From assembly GCF_900156025.1 (NCBI RefSeq), contig NZ_FTMO01000005.1, forward strand, positions 1 to 64,000: DNA of 64,000 nucleotides, given 5' to 3'. Positions 24,095 through 31,472 of this stretch are shown piece after piece. The position numbers and the translations under genes were made by a program. Position 1 is the stretch's first letter. Every line of letters begins with the position of its first letter. This DNA comes from Allobosea sp. TND4EK4 (GTDB lineage Bacteria > Pseudomonadota > Alphaproteobacteria > Rhizobiales > Beijerinckiaceae). The notes beneath the pieces were generated by a model. The model made no database searches. It saw only the letters and a program-made list of their open reading frames with translations, and was not told the DNA's origin.

Positions 24095-25516
24095 ATGACA
24101 GCCCAGACCCCCAAGCCCGTTCATGTCGTCGGCGGCGGCCTCGCCGGTTCGGAAGCCGCCTGGCAGATCGCCAGCGCCGGCGTTCCGGTGATTCTGCACG
24201 AGATGCGCCCCGTCCGGGGGACCGACGCCCACAAGACGCACGGGCTGGCCGAGCTCGTCTGCTCCAACTCGTTCCGCTCGGACGACTCGTCCAGCAATGC
24301 GGTGGGCCAGTTGCATTGGGAGATGCGCCGGCTCGATTCGCTGATCATGGCGAAGGGCGATGCCCATCAGGTGCCGGCAGGCGGCGCGCTCGCCGTCGAC
24401 CGCGACGGCTTCTCGGAAGCGGTGACGGCAACGCTCGAAGCTCATCCGCTGGTCACGATCGAACGCGGCGAGATCGAAGGCCTGCCCCCGGCCGACTGGG
24501 ACAATGTCGTCGTCGCCACCGGCCCGCTGACCTCGCCAGCGCTCGCCCAGGGCATCCTCTCGCTGACGGGCGCGGATGCGCTCGCCTTCTTCGACGCGAT
24601 CGCCCCCATCGTCCATTTCGAATCGATCGACATGGACACCGCCTGGTTCCAGTCGCGCTACGACAAGGCGGGCCCGGGCGGCACCGGGGCCGACTACATC
24701 AACTGCCCGCTCGACCGCGACCAGTACGAGGCCTTCATCGACGCGCTGCTCGCCGCCGAGAAGACCGAGTTCAAGGAGTGGGAGGGCACACCCTATTTCG
24801 ACGCCTGCCTGCCGATCGAGGTCATGGCCGAGCGCGGCCGGGAGACCTTGCGCTGGGGCCCGATGAAGCCGGTCGGCCTCACCAACAGGCACAATCCCTC
24901 GGTGAAGGCCTACGCCGTGGTTCAGCTGCGGCAGGACAATGCGCTGGGCACGCTGTTCAACATGACCGGCTTCCAGACCAAGCTGAAATATGGCGAGCAG
25001 GCCCGCATCTTCCGGATGATTCCCGGGCTGCAGAACGCCGAATTCGCCCGTCTCGGCGGCATCCACCGCAACACCTATCTCGATTCGCCGAAGCTGCTGG
25101 ACGAACGGCTGCGCCTCAAGGCCGATCCGCGCCTGCGCTTCGCCGGCCAGATCACCGGCTGCGAGGGTTATGTCGAGAGCGCGGCCATCGGCCTGCTTGC
25201 CGGCCGAATGGCGGCGTCAGAGCGGTTGGGCCGCGAGTTGCCCCTGCCGCCGGCCACGACGGCGCTGGGTGCACTCGTCAACCACATCACCGGCGGCCAT
25301 ATCCAGACGATCGACGAGGGGCCGCGCTCCTTCCAGCCGATGAACATCAATTTCGGCCTGTTCCCGCCGATCGAGGGCGTCGCCAAGACAGGGCCGGACG
25401 GCAAGCGTCTGAAGGGCCCCGCCAAGAGCCTCGCGCGCAAGCAGGCACTCACCGTGCGGGCCAAGCAGGTCATGGATGAGTGGGCTGGGAGCGGACAGGC
25501 GGAAGCGGCCGAGTGA
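24095..25516 (+). CDS. trmFO: TrmFO, folate-dependent tRNA (uracil-54-C5)-methyltransferase
   Basis: 473 residues from ATG 24095; an upstream ATG at 24056 would add 13 residues that precede the conserved start. The FAD-binding motif [16 protein letters not shown] is at residues about 10-25. TrmFO marks are [57 protein letters not shown] and [16 protein letters not shown]. The enzyme uses methylene-tetrahydrofolate and FADH2 to make ribothymidine 54 in tRNA, in place of the SAM-dependent TrmA. Typical for Gram-positives and alphaproteobacteria. It ends in a convergent junction filled by a long palindromic repeat. Confidence 0.96.
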   Translation: MTAQTPKPVHVVGGGLAGSEAAWQIASAGVPVILHEMRPVRGTDAHKTHGLAELVCSNSFRSDDSSSNAVGQLHWEMRRLDSLIMAKGDAHQVPAGGALAVDRDGFSEAVTATLEAHPLVTIERGEIEGLPPADWDNVVVATGPLTSPALAQGILSLTGADALAFFDAIAPIVHFESIDMDTAWFQSRYDKAGPGGTGADYINCPLDRDQYEAFIDALLAAEKTEFKEWEGTPYFDACLPIEVMAERGRETLRWGPMKPVGLTNRHNPSVKAYAVVQLRQDNALGTLFNMTGFQTKLKYGEQARIFRMIPGLQNAEFARLGGIHRNTYLDSPKLLDERLRLKADPRLRFAGQITGCEGYVESAAIGLLAGRMAASERLGRELPLPPATTALGALVNHITGGHIQTIDEGPRSFQPMNINFGLFPPIEGVAKTGPDGKRLKGPAKSLARKQALTVRAKQVMDEWAGSGQAEAAE

Positions 25517-25527
25517 AGCGCTTCTCC

Positions 25528-25622
25528 GTCTTGGCGAGGAGCAAAGCGACGAAGCAACCCAGGCAGACCGGGTGGAACGCTCAACGCGGTCTGCCTGGGT
25601 TGCTTCGCCTCGCTCGCAATGC
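25528..25622. repeat. Family A palindrome with long perfect central stem
   Basis: GAAGCAACCCAGGCAGACC at 25551-25569 pairs perfectly with its complement at 25588-25606 (19 bp), extended by imperfect outer arms GGCGAGGAGC and GCTCGCAATG. It fills the convergent gap between trmFO and the NDUFAF6-like gene. The inner arm sequence differs from other copies yet stays complementary. Confidence 0.85.
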
Positions 25623-25637
25623 CGGCCTCGGCCGGCC

Positions 25638-26546
25638 CTAGCTCCGCCGCGCCGCTCGCCAGACGATCCATTGCCGCCGCCAGGCCGGCAGGGTGATGAT
25701 GCTGCGATACGGGTCGTAGCCCGACCGCTCCATCTGCCGCAGATAGGGCTCGACCAGCGCGACGGGCAGGAAGGCGGATTTCACCGCCGCCGGAATCGTG
25801 TCCGTCAGGCTCGTCAACCGCGTCAGATGATTGCGCGCGATCTCCCGCAGCTCCTTCAGCGTGTAGAGCACGCCCGGGCCCCCTCGCCCGCGGACGATGT
25901 CGTCGCGGATGACGCCGTTGCGGGCCAGGATGTCGGCCGGCAGATAGACCTGCCCCTCCGCCGCATGCCACGGGAAGGCGCGCATCAGCCCGGTCAGCGC
26001 ATAGGCCACGCCGGCATGGCCGGAGGCCGTCGCCCCGCCGGGGTCGCGCCCGCCCGCCAGCACGATGCAGGCGAGCCTGATCAGAGCGCTCGCTGTCTCT
26101 CCCGCATAGCCCTCCAGGTCGCGCAGCGAGGGCATCGGGTCGTCATAGAGGTCGAAGGTGCGGGCATCGATCAGGTTCGTCAGCGGCGCGATCGGCAGGC
26201 GATAGCGCTTGACCGTGTCGAGCAGAGCCGCTGCGACCGGGTGAGCTTGCACCTCGCCGTTCGGCTGCCCTTCGAGCAGGTCGCGCCACCATTGCAGCCT
26301 GACCTCGCCGGGCAAAGGCTCGCTGACCAGCGCCCTCACCCGAGCGATCTCGAGGCTGAAGGCATAGAGCGCGAAGAGCCCGTGGCGCCGTGCCTCGGGC
26401 GCATAGAGGCAGGTGATGTAGCGGTCATGGTCCTGCTCGCGGACCAGCGACGCGCAATGGGCGTAGGCGTCGGGCAGGCGCGCCGGAAGCGCCTCGTCGG
26501 GCTGGACGGTCTCGATCTTGGGCGTGGTCTCGCCTGGACCCGTCAT
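25638..26546 (-). CDS. Squalene/phytoene synthase-fold protein, NDUFAF6-like
   Basis: 302 residues from ATG 26546 (MTGPGETTPKIE); the frame stays open to a TTG at 26642 that overlaps the previous stop. The fold is that of squalene/phytoene synthases, with LFALYAFSLEIARV, GEVRLQWWRDLLEG, LEGYAGETASALIRLA and EGQVYLPADIL. Both Asp-rich metal motifs are lost: the first region reads EIARVRALVSEP and the second LMRAFPWHAAEGQ. This pattern matches mitochondrial complex I assembly factor NDUFAF6 (AFNVELAQV region) rather than a prenyl synthase. It follows the Mth938/NDUFAF3-like gene, so a role in NADH dehydrogenase assembly is more likely than carotenoid synthesis. Confidence 0.82.
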   Translation of the reverse strand: MTGPGETTPKIETVQPDEALPARLPDAYAHCASLVREQDHDRYITCLYAPEARRHGLFALYAFSLEIARVRALVSEPLPGEVRLQWWRDLLEGQPNGEVQAHPVAAALLDTVKRYRLPIAPLTNLIDARTFDLYDDPMPSLRDLEGYAGETASALIRLACIVLAGGRDPGGATASGHAGVAYALTGLMRAFPWHAAEGQVYLPADILARNGVIRDDIVRGRGGPGVLYTLKELREIARNHLTRLTSLTDTIPAAVKSAFLPVALVEPYLRQMERSGYDPYRSIITLPAWRRQWIVWRAARRS

Positions 26547-26638
26547 CGCGGCATCGCTTTCATCGTCCCAGTCTAGGACAACGGCGCCCGCTTCGCTACG
26601 GTTGCGGAAACCGGACGGGCGAAACGTCGCAGGGCGGC

Positions 26639-27016
26639 TCAATCGACCGCGATCAGCGCCGCCGCCACCCGCCTGTCCTCGGCCACCAGTACATTGTAGG
26701 TCCGCGCCGCCGCCCCGGTCGCCATGCCCTCGACCGTGATGCCTGCGGCCTTCAGAGGCTCGCGCAGAGCCGGCGGGATGAAGGCGATGTCCGCGCCGGT
26801 CCCGATGATCAGGAAGTCGATGGCGCCGGCTTCGTCGAGCACCGGCTGCAGGCTCTCGACCGTGACCTCCGAGAACAGCGCCGGCGTCCAGATGCGGATG
26901 CCGGCCGGCGTCGCCAGGATCGAACCCTTGTGGCTCATCTCGGCGAAGCGGAAGCCACCGGCGCCGATCGCATCGAGCGGCCAGCGGCCAGGAACGAAGC
27001 CCTCGAAGCGCGCCAT
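26639..27016 (-). CDS. Mth938-like domain protein, NDUFAF3 homologue
   Basis: 125 residues of the Mth938/DUF498 family, with FRFAEMSHKGSILATPAGI, the central DFLIIGTGADIAFIPPALRE and the C-terminal ARTYNVLVAEDRRVAAALI. The human homologue NDUFAF3 is a complex I assembly factor. It lies 12 bp after secF and directly before the NDUFAF6-like gene, all transcribed together. Its placement beside SecDF, which inserts membrane proteins, fits a role in assembling a membrane enzyme. No catalytic residues are apparent. Confidence 0.9.
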   Translation of the reverse strand: MARFEGFVPGRWPLDAIGAGGFRFAEMSHKGSILATPAGIRIWTPALFSEVTVESLQPVLDEAGAIDFLIIGTGADIAFIPPALREPLKAAGITVEGMATGAAARTYNVLVAEDRRVAAALIAVD

Positions 27017-27028
27017 CCCGGCGCCGCC

Positions 27029-27994
27029 TCAGCCGGCCTTCGGCTTGGCGCCGGCCGGGGGCTTCCCGCTGGCCTTCTCGCGGGCTTCCTCGCGCGCCCC
27101 CTGGCTGCGGACGTCCATGTAGAGCAGCACCGGCGTCGAGATGAACATCGCCGAATAGGTGCAGACCACGACGCCGAACAGCATCACCAGCGCGAAGCCC
27201 TCGATCGCGGTGCCGCCGAAGATCACCAGCGCCAGCAGCGAGAGGAAGGTCGTCGTCGCCGTCATCGCCGTGCGCGACAGCGTCGAGTTCACCGAAAGGT
27301 CGAGCAGCTCGGGGATCGGCATCGTCTTGTAGCGGCGCAGCAGCTCGCGCGTGCGGTCGAACACCACGACCGTCTCGTTCAGCGAATAGCCGACGATGGT
27401 CAGGATAGCCGCGATCGAGGTCAGGTTGAATTCGAGCTGCGTGATCAGGAAGAAGCCGATCGTCAGCACGATGTCGTGCAGCGTGCCGACGATCGCGCCG
27501 ATCGCGAGCGGCATCTCGAAGCGGAACCAGAGATAGACCAGCACGCCCATGATCGCGAGGACGACGCCGAGCGTGCCGGCCTGCACCAGTTCGCCCGAGA
27601 CGCGCGGCCCGACCGTCTCGACGCGGCGGAAATCATACTCGGCCGAGAACGCGTCGCGCGCCTTCTGGACCACCGCCTGCTGGGCGCTTTCGCCGCCCGG
27701 CTGCAGCGCGAAGCGCATCGACAATTCGTTGCCGCCGCCAAACTCCTGCACCTCGCTCTCGCCGAAGCCGAGGCCGTTCGCGGTCTGGCGGACCTTGGCG
27801 ATGTCGACCGCGCCGGACTTCGCCTGCATCTCGATCAGCGTGCCGCCCTTGAAGTCGATGCCGAAATTCAGCCCGACGGTCAGGAAGAGCACGATCACCA
27901 GGATCGAATAGGCGGCCGACAGCGGGTAGCTGAACCGCCGGAACCAGACGAATTTGAAGCGGGTATTGTCGGGAACGATGCGAAGCAGGCGCAT
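27029..27994 (-). CDS. secF: Protein translocase subunit SecF
   Basis: 321 residues with six membrane helices, the first at SAAYSILVIVLFLTVGLNFG. SecF marks are GIDFKGGTLIEMQ, VGPRVSGELVQAG, SLNETVVVFDRTRELLRR and NSTLSRTAMTATTTFLSLLA. With SecD it uses the proton gradient to pull secreted proteins through SecYEG. A GAGGAG site lies just upstream. The secD-secF gap (81 bp) holds a palindromic repeat. The C-terminus is rich in lysine, alanine and glycine. Confidence 0.97.
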   Translation of the reverse strand: MRLLRIVPDNTRFKFVWFRRFSYPLSAAYSILVIVLFLTVGLNFGIDFKGGTLIEMQAKSGAVDIAKVRQTANGLGFGESEVQEFGGGNELSMRFALQPGGESAQQAVVQKARDAFSAEYDFRRVETVGPRVSGELVQAGTLGVVLAIMGVLVYLWFRFEMPLAIGAIVGTLHDIVLTIGFFLITQLEFNLTSIAAILTIVGYSLNETVVVFDRTRELLRRYKTMPIPELLDLSVNSTLSRTAMTATTTFLSLLALVIFGGTAIEGFALVMLFGVVVCTYSAMFISTPVLLYMDVRSQGAREEAREKASGKPPAGAKPKAG

Positions 27995-28010
27995 GGCCGA
28001 TCTCCTCGGA

Positions 28011-28054
28011 GCATTTTCAAGCGAAGTGGCGGCCGGTTCGCGTGAAGAAAATGC
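28011..28054. repeat. Family D intergenic palindrome between secD and secF
   Basis: GCATTTTC (28011-28018) and GAAAATGC (28047-28054) are the outer arms, with GCGAA and TTCGC inside. This resembles a dispersed repeat known in many Hyphomicrobiales genomes (GCATTTTC...CCGGTTCGCGT...GAAAATGC). Being inside an operon, it could form an mRNA hairpin between secD and secF. Confidence 0.75.
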
Positions 28055-28075
28055 GATAAATCAAAAGGGCTTGCG

Positions 28076-29686
28076 TCAGAACGGAAGATGCTTGGGCTTG
28101 GCCCAGCGATACCAGAGCGCGATCAGCATCCGCGTCAGCGTCACCGCCGTGATGACGGTGGTCAGGATGCCGAGGATGAAGACGACCGCGAAGCCGCGCA
28201 CCGGGCCGGAGCCGAGCGAGAACAGCGCGACAGCCGCGATCAGCATGGTCACGTTGGAGTCGATGATCGTCGCGAACGCGCGCTGGAATCCGGCCTCGAG
28301 CGCCGAGACCAGGCTGCGGCCGGCGTGCTCCTCCTCGCGCATGCGCTCGTAGATCAGCACGTTGGAGTCCACCGCCGTGCCGATGGTCAGCACGATGCCG
28401 GCGATGCCAGGCAGCGTCATCGTGGCTCCGAGCAGCGACATCAGGCCGAAGATCAGGCAGACATGGACCAGCAGCGCGATGCTGGCGATCAGGCCGAACA
28501 CGCCATAGGTCGCCAGCATATAGATCACCACCAGCACGGTCGCGATCAGCGTCGCGAGCTTGCCGGCATGGATCGAGTCGGCCCCGAGGCCCGGGCCGAC
28601 CGTGCGCTCCTCGACGATGGTCATCTTGGCGGGCAGCGCGCCGGCGCGCAGCAGGATCGACAGGTTGTTGACCTGCTGGACGGTAAAGTTGCCCGAGATC
28701 TGGCCGGAGCCGCCGGTGATCGGCGACTGGATGACCGGGGACGAGATCACCTTGTTGTCGAGCACGATCGCAAGCGGCCGGCCGAGATTCTCGGTGGTGA
28801 TCTGGCCGAAACGCTGGGCGCCGCGGATGTTGAAGCGGAAATTCACGATCGGCTGGCCGGTGCGCGAATCGAAGGAGGGCTGCGCATCGACGAGGTCGGC
28901 GCCATCCACCACGGGCTGGCGCAGCACCGGAACCGGCTGGCCGCCGGCATCCTGGGAAGGCAGCATGTCGACATCCGAGCTGGTGGCGTCGCCGACGAGG
29001 CGGAATTCCAGCTTGGCGGTGTCGCCGAGGATCTCCTTCAGGCGCTGCGAATCCTGCAGACCCGGCACCTGCACCAGGATGCGGTCGAGGCCCTGGCGCT
29101 GGATGTTCGGCTCGGTCGTTCCCAGCGCGTCGACGCGCCGGCGCAGCACTTCCATCGCCTGCTCGACGGCGCGGCGGATGCGCTCGTTGGAGCCGGCTTC
29201 CGTGACACCGAGCTGGACCAGCCCGTCCGGCTGCTCCGTGATTGCGATGGACTGGTTCCCCGAGGGTCCGAAGGCGCCCAGGGTCCCGACCGGCTGCGCG
29301 AGCTCGCGCAGCTTCGGCATTACGCGGGCCCGCTCGTTGGCGTCGGGAATGCGGACCTGCACGCCACGCGTCGTGGTCTGGATGCCGCCGGGGATGCTGA
29401 CGCGTTCCTCGCGCAGGATTCGGCGCGTGTCGTCGCGCAGCTGCGTCACCTGGCTCCGGACGAGATCGGCCCGGTCGATCTCGAGCAGCACATGCGAGCC
29501 GCCCTGCAGGTCGAGGCCCAGCACCACCGCGTGGGTCGGCAGCAGGAAGCGCGGGATCCAGGACGGAGCATTGGCCTCGATCGACCTGCGCGTCTCCGGC
29601 GAGAACAGGTTCGGCACGGCGAGCCCGCAGCCGAAGATCAGCACGAGCAGGACGAGAATGACCTTGCGGGCCTGGAGACGGAGCAT
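28076..29686 (-). CDS. secD: Protein translocase subunit SecD
   Basis: 536 residues. It has an N-terminal helix (KVILVLLVLIFGCGLAVPNLF), the LGLDLQGGSHVLLEID motif, a large periplasmic part with QVPGLQDSQRLKEILGDTAKL and five C-terminal helices including GLIASIALLVHVCLIFGL and GTAVDSNVLIYERMREE. It partners with SecF. It follows yajC after 66 bp in the same transcript. Confidence 0.97.
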   Translation of the reverse strand: MLRLQARKVILVLLVLIFGCGLAVPNLFSPETRRSIEANAPSWIPRFLLPTHAVVLGLDLQGGSHVLLEIDRADLVRSQVTQLRDDTRRILREERVSIPGGIQTTTRGVQVRIPDANERARVMPKLRELAQPVGTLGAFGPSGNQSIAITEQPDGLVQLGVTEAGSNERIRRAVEQAMEVLRRRVDALGTTEPNIQRQGLDRILVQVPGLQDSQRLKEILGDTAKLEFRLVGDATSSDVDMLPSQDAGGQPVPVLRQPVVDGADLVDAQPSFDSRTGQPIVNFRFNIRGAQRFGQITTENLGRPLAIVLDNKVISSPVIQSPITGGSGQISGNFTVQQVNNLSILLRAGALPAKMTIVEERTVGPGLGADSIHAGKLATLIATVLVVIYMLATYGVFGLIASIALLVHVCLIFGLMSLLGATMTLPGIAGIVLTIGTAVDSNVLIYERMREEEHAGRSLVSALEAGFQRAFATIIDSNVTMLIAAVALFSLGSGPVRGFAVVFILGILTTVITAVTLTRMLIALWYRWAKPKHLPF

Positions 29687-29752
29687 CTGCGGATCAAGCC
29701 TTGTTGAAAGGCCGGCTCTTCAAGGAGCCGGCGGTCGTCTCTTGCAGTCGGC

Positions 29753-30079
29753 TCAGCTCTTGACCGGCTCGGTCTTCGAGCGGACGTCCTGGATCATGCC
29801 GCGCACGATGCGCACCCGCACGCCCTCGGCGATCTCGGCCTCGACTTCCGCATCGTCGATGACCTTCGAGACCTTGGCGATCAGCCCGCCCGAAGTGACG
29901 ATGGTGTCGCCGCGGCGAACGTTCTTGATCAGCTCCTGATGGGCCTTGGCCCGGCGCTGCTGCGGACGGATGATCAGGAACCACATGATGACGAAGATCA
30001 GCAGGAACGGCACCAGCTGGATCAGCATGTCGGTGCCGCCACCGGCGCCCGGGACCTGGGCAAAAGCGGGAGTGATCAC
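29753..30079 (-). CDS. yajC: Preprotein translocase subunit YajC
   Basis: 108 residues starting at GTG 30079 with an AAGGAG site upstream. One membrane helix (IQLVPFLLIFVIMWFLII) is followed by the YajC signature RPQQRRAKAHQELIKNV and GDTIVTSGGLIAKV. YajC associates with SecDF at the translocon. It is the first gene of yajC-secD-secF. The upstream 135 bp to the next features holds the promoter. Confidence 0.96.
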   Translation of the reverse strand: MITPAFAQVPGAGGGTDMLIQLVPFLLIFVIMWFLIIRPQQRRAKAHQELIKNVRRGDTIVTSGGLIAKVSKVIDDAEVEAEIAEGVRVRIVRGMIQDVRSKTEPVKS

Positions 30080-30312
30080 AAAAGGCTCCTTAGGGTACGG
30101 CGGCTGATGCCGCCGGCCACGGTTCGGTCGAATTCGGTGAAGCGCGGGCGAACGCCTGCCCCGGCCGCAAAATCGCGCGGACTATAGCCAGCAACGCCGT
30201 GAAATCAATCGGACATGCCTCGGAGTCGAGGCCGCATCTCACCTATGGCCTCGGCTCTCGCCGCGCAATGCTCTTGCGCAGGACGCTCGACAGGATTTAT
30301 CTGGTCGCTCAG

Positions 30313-30330
30313 CCGTACCGGACGGTACGG
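30313..30330. promoter_or_regulatory. Perfect palindrome upstream of DUF815 gene, TetR-like operator
   Basis: CCGTACCG (30313-30320) GA CGGTACGG (30323-30330) is a perfect 8-2-8 inverted repeat, followed by one more TACGG unit. It lies 32 bp before the DUF815 start in the gap divergent from yajC. The form suits a TetR- or MarR-type dimer, but no such regulator is encoded in the window. Confidence 0.5.
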
Positions 30331-30361
30331 TACGGTTGACCGAACCGCGGAACTGCTCCTG

Positions 30362-31249
30362 ATGACATTGACCGCCGACGCCGCCAGCGACCCCACGCTC
30401 GCCGCCCTGTTGCGCATTGCCGCCGCGCTGGAGCGGCTGGCCCCGCCCGCGCGCAAGCCGCTCGACCTTTCAGCCGCCGACGCTTTCGTCTGGCATGCCG
30501 GCTCCGCCGAGCTCGTGCCGGTGCAAAGGGTCAACCGCGTCGCGCTTTCGCTGCTGCGCGGCGTCGATCGCGTCCGCGACACCCTGGCCGAGAATACCGA
30601 GCGCTTCGCCAGGGGGCTGCCCGCCAACAACGTGCTGCTCTGGGGCGCGCGCGGCATGGGCAAGTCCTCGCTGGTCAAGGCGGTGCACGCCGACACGAAC
30701 CAGCATCTTGCGGTCGGCGAAAGGCCGCTCAAGCTGATCGAGATCCACCGCGAGGACATCGAGAGCCTGCCCGCCCTGATGGGTCAGCTCCGCAGCGATC
30801 CGCACCGCGCCATCGTCTTCTGCGACGATCTGTCCTTCGATGGCGACGACACCTCCTACAAATCGCTGAAGGCGGCGCTCGACGGCGGCGTCGAGGGCCG
30901 GCCCGACAATGTCGTGTTCTACGCCACCTCGAACCGTCGCCACCTGCTGCCGCGCGACATGATGGACAATGAGCGCGCCACCTCGATCAACCCCGGCGAG
31001 GCGATCGAGGAAAAGGTCTCGCTCTCCGACCGTTTCGGACTCTGGCTCGGCTTCCACAAATGCAGCCAGGACGAGTATCTGGCGATGATCGACGGCTATG
31101 TCGCGCATTTCGGCCTCGCCATCGCGGCCGAGGAATTGCGCCGCGACGCGCTCGAATGGGCGACGACCCGCGGCTCCCGCTCCGGCCGCACGGCGTGGCA
31201 ATATATTCAGGACCTCGCCGGCCGGCTGGGGAAGCGGCTGGAGGGCTGA
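30362..31249 (+). CDS. DUF815 family P-loop ATPase
   Basis: 295 residues from ATG 30362 (MTLTADAAS). Walker A is LLWGARGMGKSS and the Walker B-like stretch is RAIVFCDDLSFD, followed by the sensor region VVFYATSNRRHLLPRD, which places it in DUF815, an AAA+-like family common in alphaproteobacteria. The function is not established. It lies on the plus strand between the nlpD and yajC operons, convergent to nlpD. An upstream in-frame ATG (30215) would cross the palindromic site and has poor codon use. Confidence 0.9.
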   Translation: MTLTADAASDPTLAALLRIAAALERLAPPARKPLDLSAADAFVWHAGSAELVPVQRVNRVALSLLRGVDRVRDTLAENTERFARGLPANNVLLWGARGMGKSSLVKAVHADTNQHLAVGERPLKLIEIHREDIESLPALMGQLRSDPHRAIVFCDDLSFDGDDTSYKSLKAALDGGVEGRPDNVVFYATSNRRHLLPRDMMDNERATSINPGEAIEEKVSLSDRFGLWLGFHKCSQDEYLAMIDGYVAHFGLAIAAEELRRDALEWATTRGSRSGRTAWQYIQDLAGRLGKRLEG

Positions 31250-31258
31250 GGCCTCGCC

Positions 31259-31348
31259 GTCATTCTCGGGCGAAGCCCAGCTTCGACCCGGGATTCTCAG
31301 GCTGCAGCACTTCCGGCCGGAGGTGCTCGGGCCGAGCCCGAGCATGAC
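31259..31348. repeat. Family B-like intergenic palindrome
   Basis: GTCATTCTCGGGC at the left and GCCCGAGCATGAC at the right are outer arms, with GCACTTCCGGCCGGAGGTGC as an inner hairpin. It fills the convergent gap between the DUF815 and nlpD genes beside the nlpD terminator. Confidence 0.75.
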
Positions 31349-31362
31349 GCCCCTTCACGGCT

Positions 31363-31407
31363 GGCGAAAAAGCAAAACGGGGCGAGCCATCCTTGGCTCG
31401 CCCCGTT
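31363..31407 (-). terminator. Rho-independent terminator of nlpD-like gene
   Basis: A 13-bp perfect stem, AACGGGGCGAGCC (31376-31388) with GGCTCGCCCCGTT (31395-31407), is followed on the minus strand by TTTTGCTTTTT. It lies 66 bp after the nlpD stop. Confidence 0.9.
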
Positions 31408-31472
31408 CCGATTCGATCGGGAGGGTCTCGCGATACCGACCGAAGATCCAGGCTCCTGGGAGCCGTCGATGC

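Noticed and set aside
25638..26546. Functional phytoene/squalene synthase
   Set aside because: Both Asp-rich metal-binding motifs are missing and no carotenoid or hopanoid gene is near; NDUFAF6-like identity fits better.
30215..30361. N-terminal extension of the DUF815 protein
   Set aside because: The extra 49 codons cross a perfect palindrome and the likely promoter, with poor codon use.
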